DNA of 32,663 nucleotides from Dysgonamonadaceae bacterium. GTDB taxonomy: Bacteria > Bacteroidota > Bacteroidia > Bacteroidales > Azobacteroidaceae. The notes under the pieces are model-generated. The model searched no databases and had not been told where the DNA came from. It saw nothing but the letters and a program-made list of their open reading frames with translations. Location: contig JAITAH010000367.1 in the NCBI GenBank assembly GCA_031284225.1, positions 1 through 32,663 on the forward strand. Direction: 5' to 3'. Below, piece after piece: positions 1-6,497 of the stretch (position 1 is the stretch's first letter; each line of letters begins with the position of its first letter). Made by a program: the position numbers and the translations under genes.

Positions 1-571
1 GTTCTAAAAATTGCCGGAAAACCGGGGAGCGATAATCGTCGTTCACATCGAACAGGATTTGCAAAGCAATGAACGAAAACACATTGAGCGAAACCACGTT
101 CAACAATAAATCCTGCGCGAGGATAGGCCGGATTGTCCCTTTCTCTATTTCGTGCTGAACGGAAGTCGATATTTGTTTCATGATTGCAAAGGCGACCGGC
201 GCCATTTTTTCCCGGACAAAGTTTTTTCGTTCGTCGTTCAGAATGAGTTCCCGCAAAACAAAAAAAGGCAATGCCGGATTTTGGGCGATAAAATCGAAAT
301 GTTTTTCGATACCCTCCGTCAGTTTTTCAAAAAACGGCAGGTCGCTGTTGAATGCCTGAACGAAAAAATCCAGCATTTGATCGGCTTTTTCCTGAAAAAT
401 ACGCCCGAAAAGATTTTCTTTGGTTCGGAAATAATAATGCAGCATCGCATGATTGACGCCGGCGCTTTCTGCAATTTCCGTAGTGCGCGTTCCCGCATAT
501 CCTTTTGCGACAAAAAGTTTTTCGGCGGCGCTCAGAATCATTTGTTCCGTATTGACTTGTTTTGACTCCAT
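1..571 (-). CDS. TetR/AcrR-family transcriptional regulator (3' end outside window)
   Basis: The minus frame is open from an ATG at 571 to the window edge, giving 190 residues without a stop. The N-terminus has the TetR helix-turn-helix: AAEKLFVAKGYAGTRTTEIA, then AGVNHAMLHYYF and TKENLF, at about residues 15-55. The rest is a helical ligand-binding domain, which in this family senses a small molecule and releases DNA. About 10-20 C-terminal residues are probably missing, judging by usual TetR lengths of around 200. A 17-base palindrome lies 10 bases upstream of the start, so autorepression is likely. No phage function is suggested. I take it as host chromosome flanking the prophage. The ligand and the regulated gene cannot be told from this window. 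Confidence 0.88.
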   Translation of the reverse strand, partial: MESKQVNTEQMILSAAEKLFVAKGYAGTRTTEIAESAGVNHAMLHYYFRTKENLFGRIFQEKADQMLDFFVQAFNSDLPFFEKLTEGIEKHFDFIAQNPALPFFVLRELILNDERKNFVREKMAPVAFAIMKQISTSVQHEIEKGTIRPILAQDLLLNVVSLNVFSFIALQILFDVNDDYRSPVFRQFLE

Positions 572-580
572 GGTTTAATT

Positions 581-597
581 ATTTTGTTTAACAAAAT
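581..597. promoter_or_regulatory. palindromic operator for the TetR-type gene
   Basis: ATTTTGTT-T-AACAAAAT is a perfect palindrome with one central base. It lies between the putative promoter and the TetR start codon at 571. TetR-family repressors commonly bind such sites at their own promoters, so autoregulation is the natural reading; binding itself is inferred. Confidence 0.6.
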
Positions 598-610
598 TGT
601 TAATACGGTG

Positions 611-644
611 CAAATGTAGTATAAAATTTTCAATTATACACAAA
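611..644 (-). promoter_or_regulatory. Bacteroidota-type promoter for the TetR-type gene
   Basis: On the minus strand TACATTTG (618-611) matches the TAnnTTTG -7 element, and TTTG (644-641) stands about 22 bases upstream as a -33 element. Transcription would start near 604, just before the palindromic operator. Confidence 0.5.
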
Positions 645-895
645 CAAATAAAAAAAAGATAATATACAAAAGACAGAAAAGGATAGAACGGGAGGCAACC
701 CCCATACGCCGTAGGCGTTTCACAACCCAACCGCCAAAGATTAAAGGGCAAAACAAAATAGACACTCCGAAAATCAATTAGTTACCTTTAATTAGATTGG
801 ATAATGACCGGAAAAACATTGGATGAAATTACGCCAAAACATTTAATAACAGTTATTTATTTCGGATACTGATTGGTTAAAATCTTTTCCGGAAC
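619..895. other. intergenic stretch, probably host DNA outside the prophage
   Basis: No credible gene is visible here. The short palindrome ACGCC-GTA-GGCGT (about 706-718) and several A/T-rich runs are present. If the prophage ends at 896 this is the host side of the junction, and GGAAC (891-895) would be the 5-base target duplication. Confidence 0.35.
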
Positions 896-1006
896 TGATA
901 ACAAAAACGCATAGATTGTTTTGCTTACATGATAATACAGCGTTATCAAACAATATAAGCACTTTTGATCATTTTATTGATAACAAAAGTGCTTGTATTG
1001 TTTTGC
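896..1006. other. candidate right end of the Mu-like prophage (transposase-binding repeats)
   Basis: Three related motifs lie in 111 bases. Copy 1 (896-924) and copy 3 (978-1006) both begin TGATAACAAAA and end ATTGTTTTGC, matching at about 23 of 30 positions. Copy 2 (about 943-971) is the same motif inverted. Copy 1 begins with TG, the terminal dinucleotide of Mu-family ends. Mu ends carry several transposase sites of about 22 bases, so this is a reasonable candidate for the end. Host-like DNA lies to the left and the methylase to the right. The exact boundary is inferred, because the other end is not in the window. Confidence 0.5.
948..1003. repeat. 20-base inverted repeat downstream of the methylase gene
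   Basis: AAACAATATAAGCACTTTTG (948-967) pairs with 984-1003 at 19 of 20 positions across a 16-base spacer. It lies 28 bases past the methylase stop and could act as its terminator, although no long T-run follows on the minus strand. It also coincides with copies 2 and 3 of the candidate end motif. Confidence 0.6.
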
Positions 1007-1030
1007 GCAAAATTCACCCTGTTTGAAAGA

Positions 1031-1840
1031 TTAGGCAATCATTTTTTCAACGCCGGCGATCGGGTAATTCATGGTTAAAACTTCGACTTTTCTGCCTCCG
1101 CCGGCAGCGCGGGGCAAATCGTATTCAATCATATTCCACCTGTATTTAAGGGTGTATTCTGTCAGCGTTTCGCTGGGGTAGCTGCTGAGCATGAATTTTC
1201 CCTTCAGGGTGGCGAGGAGTTGCAACAGGTGTTGGAAGTCTTCGACGGTGTAGCCTCCGTAGTGTCCCATGTCGGCTTGGAAGTAGGGTGGATCGATATA
1301 GTGAAAGGCGTCTTCGTGGTCGGACTTTTTGATGACGTCGAGGGCTTCGCGGCAGAATATGGATGTGTGTTCTAATCTTTTTGAATATGCGTCGGCGAAG
1401 GCTTCTTTTCGTGATTGTATCTGCGTGCCTATTGAACGGGATTTTGAGCATTTCCATGTGTTGCCTAATATGGAGTAAAAGGACTGGTGCGATAGTACCC
1501 ATATTGCCCATGCTCGTTTTATTTTGCCGTGTCCGGATGGGTTTTGGTAGATTGATTTTGCCTGTTTTTGTTGGTATTCGCTGTGCAATGTTACGTCGAT
1601 TTCTTTTTTCAATTCCGGGAAATTGTGTTTTAATACGCGGTAGAAATTAATAACCTCGGCGTTGTGGTCGTTAATAAATTCTACTTTTGCGGGTTCTTTG
1701 GCCCAAAATACGGCTCCGCCTCCGAAGAATGCTTCGCTGTAAATTTGATGTTCGGGGATTAGTGGTAAGATGTATTCCAGCATCTTTTGTTTGCCGCCAT
1801 AATAGGTAATCGGCGTTTTTAATTGAATTTTTTCTTTCAT
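1031..1840 (-). CDS. D12-class DNA adenine N6-methyltransferase
   Basis: The 269-residue protein belongs to the Dam/D12 class of methyltransferases, which methylate adenine N6 using S-adenosylmethionine. The SAM-binding signature YYGGKQKM is at residues 13-20, AFFGGGAVFW at 37-46 and the INDHN acidic loop at 56-60. The catalytic DPPY is at 183-186. Length is normal for the class. It is the last gene before the putative phage right end, the slot that holds the DNA-modification gene mom in Mu, so protection of phage DNA from restriction is a likely role. A strong hairpin (1877-1973) separates it from the preceding late gene, so it may be transcribed separately. The recognition site cannot be read from sequence. 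No cognate endonuclease is nearby, so it looks like an orphan enzyme. Confidence 0.92.
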   Translation of the reverse strand: MKEKIQLKTPITYYGGKQKMLEYILPLIPEHQIYSEAFFGGGAVFWAKEPAKVEFINDHNAEVINFYRVLKHNFPELKKEIDVTLHSEYQQKQAKSIYQNPSGHGKIKRAWAIWVLSHQSFYSILGNTWKCSKSRSIGTQIQSRKEAFADAYSKRLEHTSIFCREALDVIKKSDHEDAFHYIDPPYFQADMGHYGGYTVEDFQHLLQLLATLKGKFMLSSYPSETLTEYTLKYRWNMIEYDLPRAAGGGRKVEVLTMNYPIAGVEKMIA

Positions 1841-1876
1841 GTTTTTACTTTTTGAAATTTATACTAATTTTGTACT

Positions 1877-1973
1877 CTCTCTGACAATAAATACGCGACC
1901 TAACCGCACCGAAAGCATATTGCTTCCGGGTATGCGGTTAGGTCGCATTTTGTGTTGACGGAAGGTCAGAGAG
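1877..1973. ncRNA. long nested hairpin (structured RNA or strong terminator)
   Basis: Three nested perfect or near-perfect arms occur. The outer pair is CTCTCTGAC (1877-1885) with GTCAGAGAG (1965-1973). The middle pair is GCGACCTAACCGCA (1895-1908) with its exact complement at 1933-1946. The inner pair is CCGAAAGCA with TGCTTCCGG, with one mismatch. On the plus strand the 14-bp stem is followed by ATTTTGTG, terminator-like. A plus-strand TAATTTTG (1865-1872) could start a short RNA, but its -33 element is poor. On the minus strand it lies between a tail gene and the methylase and may terminate or attenuate transcription. Confidence 0.6.
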
Positions 1974-1992
1974 CCGTCAATGACCGGGAGTT

Positions 1993-2505
1993 TTATTCCA
2001 TCCCAATTAAGTTTCCATAAATATTCAGTTGTTCAAATTGTCCGATAATTGTTTGAATGTCGGTTGTCATGTCTTCTAAATAGGCCTCGAATTCGTAGGT
2101 TTGGGAATGGTAGTTGATGACGGGTTCGTCGATGATGTTTTCGGAAACAAATCGTAATGGTGTGGATTTGTCGAGGCGACAGCCTTCCAGAATGGATTGG
2201 AGCAGCAGGCAATAGGTAAATCTTTGTAATCCGGCTTGCTTTTGCTCCGAGATGTTGGAGGCGTCGGGCATTTCATCGACGACTATGTGAATGGTGAGGG
2301 TGATGAGTCGGGGCTGGTTTTTTCCCTGGCCGGTCATTGAGTAGTCGATGAACAGGGCGGGCAGGGAGAAATATTCGTAGAGTTCGGGTTCCTGTGGTTG
2401 GGAGCGGTAAATGTCGATGAAGAAGTTTTCCGACAATCCGCTGTCTTTCAATTTTTGTTTGTTTTGCTCTATGATGTTGTAGAGCGATAATAGTTGTTTG
2501 AGCAT
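1993..2505 (-). CDS. putative tail-completion / head-tail joining protein
   Basis: The 170-residue protein has no motif I can name with certainty. It begins MLKQLLSLYNII, has mixed alpha/beta composition with a beta-rich middle (TLTIHIVV near residues 88-95), and ends in an acidic amphipathic stretch. It lies 4 bases downstream of the gpG-like gene in the same direction. In Mu-like and other tailed phages, tail-terminator proteins of about this size occupy that place, so a structural role at the head-tail joint is the best guess. The next gene in this direction is the methylase, beyond a strong hairpin. Confidence that it is a gene is high; the function is inferred from position. Confidence 0.7.
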   Translation of the reverse strand: MLKQLLSLYNIIEQNKQKLKDSGLSENFFIDIYRSQPQEPELYEYFSLPALFIDYSMTGQGKNQPRLITLTIHIVVDEMPDASNISEQKQAGLQRFTYCLLLQSILEGCRLDKSTPLRFVSENIIDEPVINYHSQTYEFEAYLEDMTTDIQTIIGQFEQLNIYGNLIGME

Positions 2506-2509
2506 AATT

Positions 2510-3058
2510 TTATGTGTTTAGTGCGCGTTCAAACTGCGCGGTTATGTGTGATATGATTTTATTCTGTAATGCTTTGCTGTTGCCCATGAATTGGCGTTGG
2601 GGGATCCGGGTATTCATTTTTTTTGTGTGCGCTTTGACGGTGTGCGCCTTTACTTTTTCTTTTCTGCCTTTCCTGTTTCGCGCGTGTTCTTTGACTTGGT
2701 GCGCTTTGACGGAGGCTGTGCCGGTTATTGTTCCGCCCTCGTTGTGGATTTGTGCGTAGGCAACGTCTGTTCCGATAATGATTTTGTTTTCGGTGGCGGA
2801 AATTTTCCGGATGCTTCTTTTGAGGCGGCCGGTTTTTACGAGGAGCGTTTGGTTTTTTGTTATCTTCCCTGTTTTGCCTCTTCGGGGGCGTTTGCGCGGC
2901 TTCCACGGCTCTTTTGTTTCGTCCTCCCACGCCTGCTCAACGAATCTGTCTTTGCTGAAATTGACGGCGATTGCGGCTATTTCGGTGGGCAGATTTTTAT
3001 AGGTCTTCCGGAGCGCTTCCAGTTTACGTGTAAAGTTCGATATGTTTATTCGTGTCAT
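2510..3058 (-). CDS. phage virion morphogenesis protein (Mu gpG-like)
   Basis: The 182-residue protein resembles the gpG/gp10-type tail-completion family. The typical sequence LVKTGRLKRSI is followed by IGTDVAYAQIHNEGG and, near the C-terminus, IPQRQFMG, which is the family order. A very basic region (repeated KAH motifs with RKGRKEK) lies between the last two. I chose MTRINISNF at 3058 rather than an upstream start, because the longer version would overlap the tape-measure end and adds an uncharacteristic tail. Such proteins act in joining head and tail or in tail assembly. It is packed between tape measure and tail-completion genes. Confidence 0.85.
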   Translation of the reverse strand: MTRINISNFTRKLEALRKTYKNLPTEIAAIAVNFSKDRFVEQAWEDETKEPWKPRKRPRRGKTGKITKNQTLLVKTGRLKRSIRKISATENKIIIGTDVAYAQIHNEGGTITGTASVKAHQVKEHARNRKGRKEKVKAHTVKAHTKKMNTRIPQRQFMGNSKALQNKIISHITAQFERALNT

Positions 3059-3060
3059 AA

Positions 3061-5049
3061 TTACATGGTCATTTCTGCGGAACGGACGACGCGGAGGAAC
3101 ATTTCTGTCAACCATCGTTCGAGTTCGGCGGGGTTCATGTTGTTGATTGTTTGATTGGTTGAGCTAAATCCTTTGATAAAGCTGTCGATGTTGACGGTGA
3201 TGTTTTTTGTCTGGCTTTCGCTGCTGATTTTGCGGGCGTCGTCTAACCCGTTGGGTTTATTGTTGTTTGTGATGTCCGGGTTTGTGTGATTGTCGGGAAC
3301 GCCGGAAAAGTCGCCTTCGGATTCTTCCACTTTTTTCTTTTCCGATTCTTTGAGCGATTTTTGGTATCCGTTATTGAATTTTTCGCCGATGCTGCCAAAG
3401 GCTTTTTTAGCGTCGTCGATGCCGGAGAGTTCTATGAATCCTTTTTTTGCGTCGGTCCATGCGCCGCCAAAGTCGCCGGAAAAGAGTTTTTGGAAGGCGC
3501 TTCCGATGGTTCCGAGTCCGCTGATCAGGCTCTTTATCCGGTTAATGATATATTCTTTGATAAGGGTTCCGAAGCCTTTGATGGTTTCCCATGTTCCATC
3601 TACAACTGCCCTGAATGTATCGAATTTTTTATAGCAGATGGTAATGGCAGTAATAACTACACCTATTATTGTGGCAATCCATCCAAGTGGAGATATATTC
3701 ATTACGGCGTTAAATAATCCGGTTGCAACTGAGGCGATTTTCATTGCGCCGGCATAGCCTAATATGGCTATTTTTCCGGCATTGAATATCAACATGCCTG
3801 TTCCGATGCCTGCCAGCACAGAGCCGATTATGTCTATATTTTGAGCCGCCCACAGTGCGCCTTTGCCGATGGCGGTTATTATGGGTAAAATAGCGTTTCC
3901 CAGCCGGATGCCGTATTCTTTCACTTTATTCATGGTTTCTTTCCATTCGTCCATTGGGGTTTTAGTGTCTTGGTAAGCCTTATTTAGCGCGCCTTGCGAA
4001 TTGGTTGTTGCGTCGATGGCTTTTTGGAGGCCGTTTACGTCCTGCATTAGAGTTGAGAACCCGATTGTTCCCATTTGGTCAAGGCCTAATAAATCAAATT
4101 TTTTGACGCGCTGTGTGTCGGTTAATCCCGACATAGCGGAATTTAAATCTTTGACAATATCGATCACCGGCCTTATTTTACCGGTTGTTTTGTCGAAAAC
4201 ATCTATTCCGATGGCTCGAAATCCGCTAATGTATTTTCCTGTTTTTTTGTCCACTTTTCCGATGGCTACGTTGACGTCGGACAATGCGCGCATGATTCCC
4301 TGCAGTGCAGTTGTGGATTGTTCTGCGCTCAGTTTTCCGGTGAGCGAGGCAAATGCTCCGGCGGTTTCTTCCAACTCGAAACCTACGTTCCGCGCCATGG
4401 GTATGACTTTTGGAAGGTACTGGGCGATGTCTTTGAATTCGGCGTTTCCTTCTTTTACGGTTTCAAACAGTATGTCGTAAACGCGGTTTGCGTCTTTGCC
4501 CGACGACATCATTACGGATACGGCCGCCGATGCAACGGTTTCGACGTCGGTAAATCCGGCTTTTGCGGCTCGCAGTGTCGGCTCTAATGTTTTTAGGGAA
4601 TCGTTTACGCTAAGCCCGGCGCTGATGATCCGGTTAAAGGCCTTGGGTACTTCTTCCAGCGGCGCCACGTTGCGGCCTCCGATTTTCAACAGTTCGTTTG
4701 ACAGATTTTTTAGCTGTTCCGGCGTTTGTTCGGCGGTTACGTTGATGGCGGCCATTTGTTCCTGCCATTGGTTGGCCATTTGTGCGGATTTATAAAATCC
4801 GGTTCCTAAGGCGACGGCTCCGGCGGCAGCAATGATCATTGGGTTTTTAATCATGTTTATTGCCCTTTCGAGTCCCGGAACTTCGCTTTTTATTGCGTCG
4901 AAGGCTTTGACGGAACTTAACCGGAGTGTGTCCAGTTTGCTTTGCATTCCTCCGACGGCTTTGTTTACCTGTTTTTTTGCGGCGTCTAAACCGGTATTTA
5001 ATTTGTTTTGCAACTCGATTAACAGTTGTAATTTTGCTGTTCCTGCCAT
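3061..5049 (-). CDS. tail tape measure protein (TP901 family)
   Basis: The 662-residue protein sets tail length and is ejected ahead of the DNA. It begins MAGTAKLQLL with an N-terminal helical segment. A TP901-type core follows, with ISAGLSVNDSL, then FTDVETVASAAVSVM and an AEFKDIAQYLPKVIP stretch, within about residues 100-300. Hydrophobic helices lie in the 400-500 region (such as IGSVLAGIGTGMLIF), as expected for a protein that crosses the membrane. I use the ATG at 5049, since the 27 residues upstream would translate a terminator-like hairpin. The position is unusual: tape measures normally follow the tail-tube and chaperone genes, but those are on the other strand at 13988-14969. Confidence 0.92.
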   Translation of the reverse strand: MAGTAKLQLLIELQNKLNTGLDAAKKQVNKAVGGMQSKLDTLRLSSVKAFDAIKSEVPGLERAINMIKNPMIIAAAGAVALGTGFYKSAQMANQWQEQMAAINVTAEQTPEQLKNLSNELLKIGGRNVAPLEEVPKAFNRIISAGLSVNDSLKTLEPTLRAAKAGFTDVETVASAAVSVMMSSGKDANRVYDILFETVKEGNAEFKDIAQYLPKVIPMARNVGFELEETAGAFASLTGKLSAEQSTTALQGIMRALSDVNVAIGKVDKKTGKYISGFRAIGIDVFDKTTGKIRPVIDIVKDLNSAMSGLTDTQRVKKFDLLGLDQMGTIGFSTLMQDVNGLQKAIDATTNSQGALNKAYQDTKTPMDEWKETMNKVKEYGIRLGNAILPIITAIGKGALWAAQNIDIIGSVLAGIGTGMLIFNAGKIAILGYAGAMKIASVATGLFNAVMNISPLGWIATIIGVVITAITICYKKFDTFRAVVDGTWETIKGFGTLIKEYIINRIKSLISGLGTIGSAFQKLFSGDFGGAWTDAKKGFIELSGIDDAKKAFGSIGEKFNNGYQKSLKESEKKKVEESEGDFSGVPDNHTNPDITNNNKPNGLDDARKISSESQTKNITVNIDSFIKGFSSTNQTINNMNPAELERWLTEMFLRVVRSAEMTM

Positions 5050-5067
5050 TTTTTTTTGCGTGTTTTG

Positions 5068-5098
5068 TTGTTTATGAAAAAAATAATATCTACTTTTG
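5068..5098 (+). promoter_or_regulatory. strong Bacteroidota-type promoter on the plus strand
   Basis: TTG (5068-5070), exactly 20 bases, then TACTTTTG (5091-5098) fits the TTTG/TAnnTTTG promoter pattern well. It points against the surrounding minus-strand genes and would start transcription near 5104. Confidence 0.65.
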
Positions 5099-5103
5099 TG
5101 GCG

Positions 5104-5172
5104 GTGAGGCTTTCGAGCCATACCTCCCAAAAGCGGTAAGAATTTTGGTTTTTACCGCTTTTGTTTTGTTTT
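5104..5172 (+). ncRNA. predicted small RNA ending in an intrinsic terminator
   Basis: The stretch runs from the predicted start after the 5091-5098 promoter element to a terminator. It holds a short hairpin GGCT-TTCG-AGCC (about 5108-5119). The terminator is AAAAGCGGTAA (5129-5139) paired perfectly with TTACCGCTTTT (5152-5162) and followed by GTTTTGTTTT. An RNA of about 65 bases would result. Its end overlaps the last codons of the MuF gene in antisense. On the minus strand the same stem can terminate MuF transcription. Confidence 0.55.
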
Positions 5173-6480
5173 ATATTCTATTTTCCCGCTACTGTTATAT
5201 ATCCAAACGGAGAAATCCTCCCTGTCCGAATAATGTTTCATTTGCCCATTAGCAATATGCCCGGCATCACTCAACTCTACCGTATCCGGAATACGCACCA
5301 AAACCCAATCGGCTTGTTTTTTGCCTTTTTTTATGGCATTTTGAATAGATGATTTTGTGCCCTTCGGCACTTCGATCTCGGCGATCTTACCATTTAAAAG
5401 CATATCCGCATTCCTGCCGGAAAAATTTTCCAAATATTCTTTTGGGTAAAAAAGCTTCCTCGCTACCTTGTCGCTCGCTTCCGTTTTGGCGTTCACCTCG
5501 ATTATCGGCAACAGTTTAATTTTCGCTTTCGGTTCGAATTTTAAGAGGGTATTGACTGCATCTAAATTTTTTCCCAGTTCTTTTTCTCCGTGTAGCGGAT
5601 GGACGTCAATTTCGTGTTTGCCGATAATGATGCTTTGGTACGTGTTTTCGGGCGGCAGGTACGCAATAGCCTTACGCAGTTCCGCGCGCGGGATACCGTT
5701 ATAATAGGGGTGGTTTTTGGGGTAAATCAGCCCTGATTTTGCCAAATTGGTGCGAAACATGGGGGCAATAGGGACGTGCGGAATGCTTTCGTCGGGTGTT
5801 ACGCTGCCGTCGCCGTCGAGCGACTGTAGGGCTTCGCACCGGCATCCCCAGCCGTTGGGCGGGTAGTGTGTTGCCCAAAACGGATCGTCTATCGGTTTTA
5901 TAATCCCGTGCAATAATTGATGTTCCGGGCGGACAATATTATCGCCGACTGTCTGGTACCGGAGGTTGGGGATAACATCCTTTTCGCGCTCAAATTCTGT
6001 CCATCGGGCGGCGTTCTGCGCTCCGGCGATGGCCTGGTCGTATTCGGTACGCATCCAGAGTTCGTTGTATTTGAGGCCGGTTTTGTCGGCTGTTTCTTTG
6101 AAATCGCTCCATTCGCGGAGTTTACCGTTTTCGTCTTTGAGAGCCAGAGTGAGGTCGCGCAGTTCGTGATAATTCTTTGCTGCGCTGAACTGCCATGTAT
6201 CGCGTGTGAGGCGCATCAGCATTTCGGCGTCGGGTGTGGAATAGTCGATGTTAATCTCTCTGTACGATTCGGCAATGCGGTCGGTCAGGAGTTTGCCCTG
6301 TGTGGACAGCAGTTTGTTGTCGGATTTGTCGCCGTTGTAAAGCCTCTTTAAAACAGCTTCAAATTCCTTTTGAATGGCGTTTAAATAATCTTCCGGCAAC
6401 GATTCTGCGTGCGGATGTACGGATTTACAGTGCGGGCAGATATCGGCGTATAAGGGGCGCGCCTGTGTTTCAGGGCGCAC
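5152..6480 (-). CDS. MuF-type minor head protein with C-terminal nuclease-toxin-like domain
   Basis: The 442-residue protein has a CPHC start region, a helical middle, and the MuF signature at about 170-220: RYQTVGDNIVRPEHQLLHG, then DDPFWATHYPPNGWGCRCEA. MuF proteins join the portal and enter the head. Residues about 285-442 are extra to the core. They contain ADMLLNGKIAEIE (358-370), AIKKGKKQADWVLVRIPD (382-399) and a final SVWIYN strand. This resembles the CdiA-type tRNA-nuclease toxins found at the ends of polymorphic MuF proteins, with D359 and E368/E370 as possible metal ligands. No obvious immunity gene follows. The start is GTG, lying inside a palindromic repeat (6451-6497). Confidence 0.85.
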   Translation of the reverse strand: MRPETQARPLYADICPHCKSVHPHAESLPEDYLNAIQKEFEAVLKRLYNGDKSDNKLLSTQGKLLTDRIAESYREINIDYSTPDAEMLMRLTRDTWQFSAAKNYHELRDLTLALKDENGKLREWSDFKETADKTGLKYNELWMRTEYDQAIAGAQNAARWTEFEREKDVIPNLRYQTVGDNIVRPEHQLLHGIIKPIDDPFWATHYPPNGWGCRCEALQSLDGDGSVTPDESIPHVPIAPMFRTNLAKSGLIYPKNHPYYNGIPRAELRKAIAYLPPENTYQSIIIGKHEIDVHPLHGEKELGKNLDAVNTLLKFEPKAKIKLLPIIEVNAKTEASDKVARKLFYPKEYLENFSGRNADMLLNGKIAEIEVPKGTKSSIQNAIKKGKKQADWVLVRIPDTVELSDAGHIANGQMKHYSDREDFSVWIYNSSGKIEYKTKQKR

Positions 6481-6497
6481 ACGCAGGTGCGCCCCTA
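6451..6497. repeat. 47-base palindromic REP/MITE-like element at the portal-MuF junction
   Basis: Read on the minus strand it starts TAGGGGCGC and ends GCGCCCCTTA. It has an internal hairpin GGGCGCAC-ctgcgt-GTGCGCCC, and a later GCGCGCCCC completes the outer arm. The portal stop codon TAG (6497-6495) and the MuF start codon GTG (6480-6478) both lie inside it. Its G/C richness is unlike the surrounding sequence, which fits a mobile repeat. Confidence 0.65.

Noticed and set aside
152..565. Plus-strand open frame opposite the TetR gene
   Set aside because: It is an antisense shadow; the minus frame has a full TetR helix-turn-helix.
748..768. A fourth transposase-binding motif (GCAAAACAAAATAGACACT)
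   Set aside because: It resembles the end motif over about 20 bases but lacks the TTATCA side and lies far from the cluster. Chance is likely in A-rich sequence.
5917..6351. Plus-strand open frame opposite MuF
   Set aside because: Phe/Val/Cys-rich shadow with no start context, opposite a clear MuF domain.
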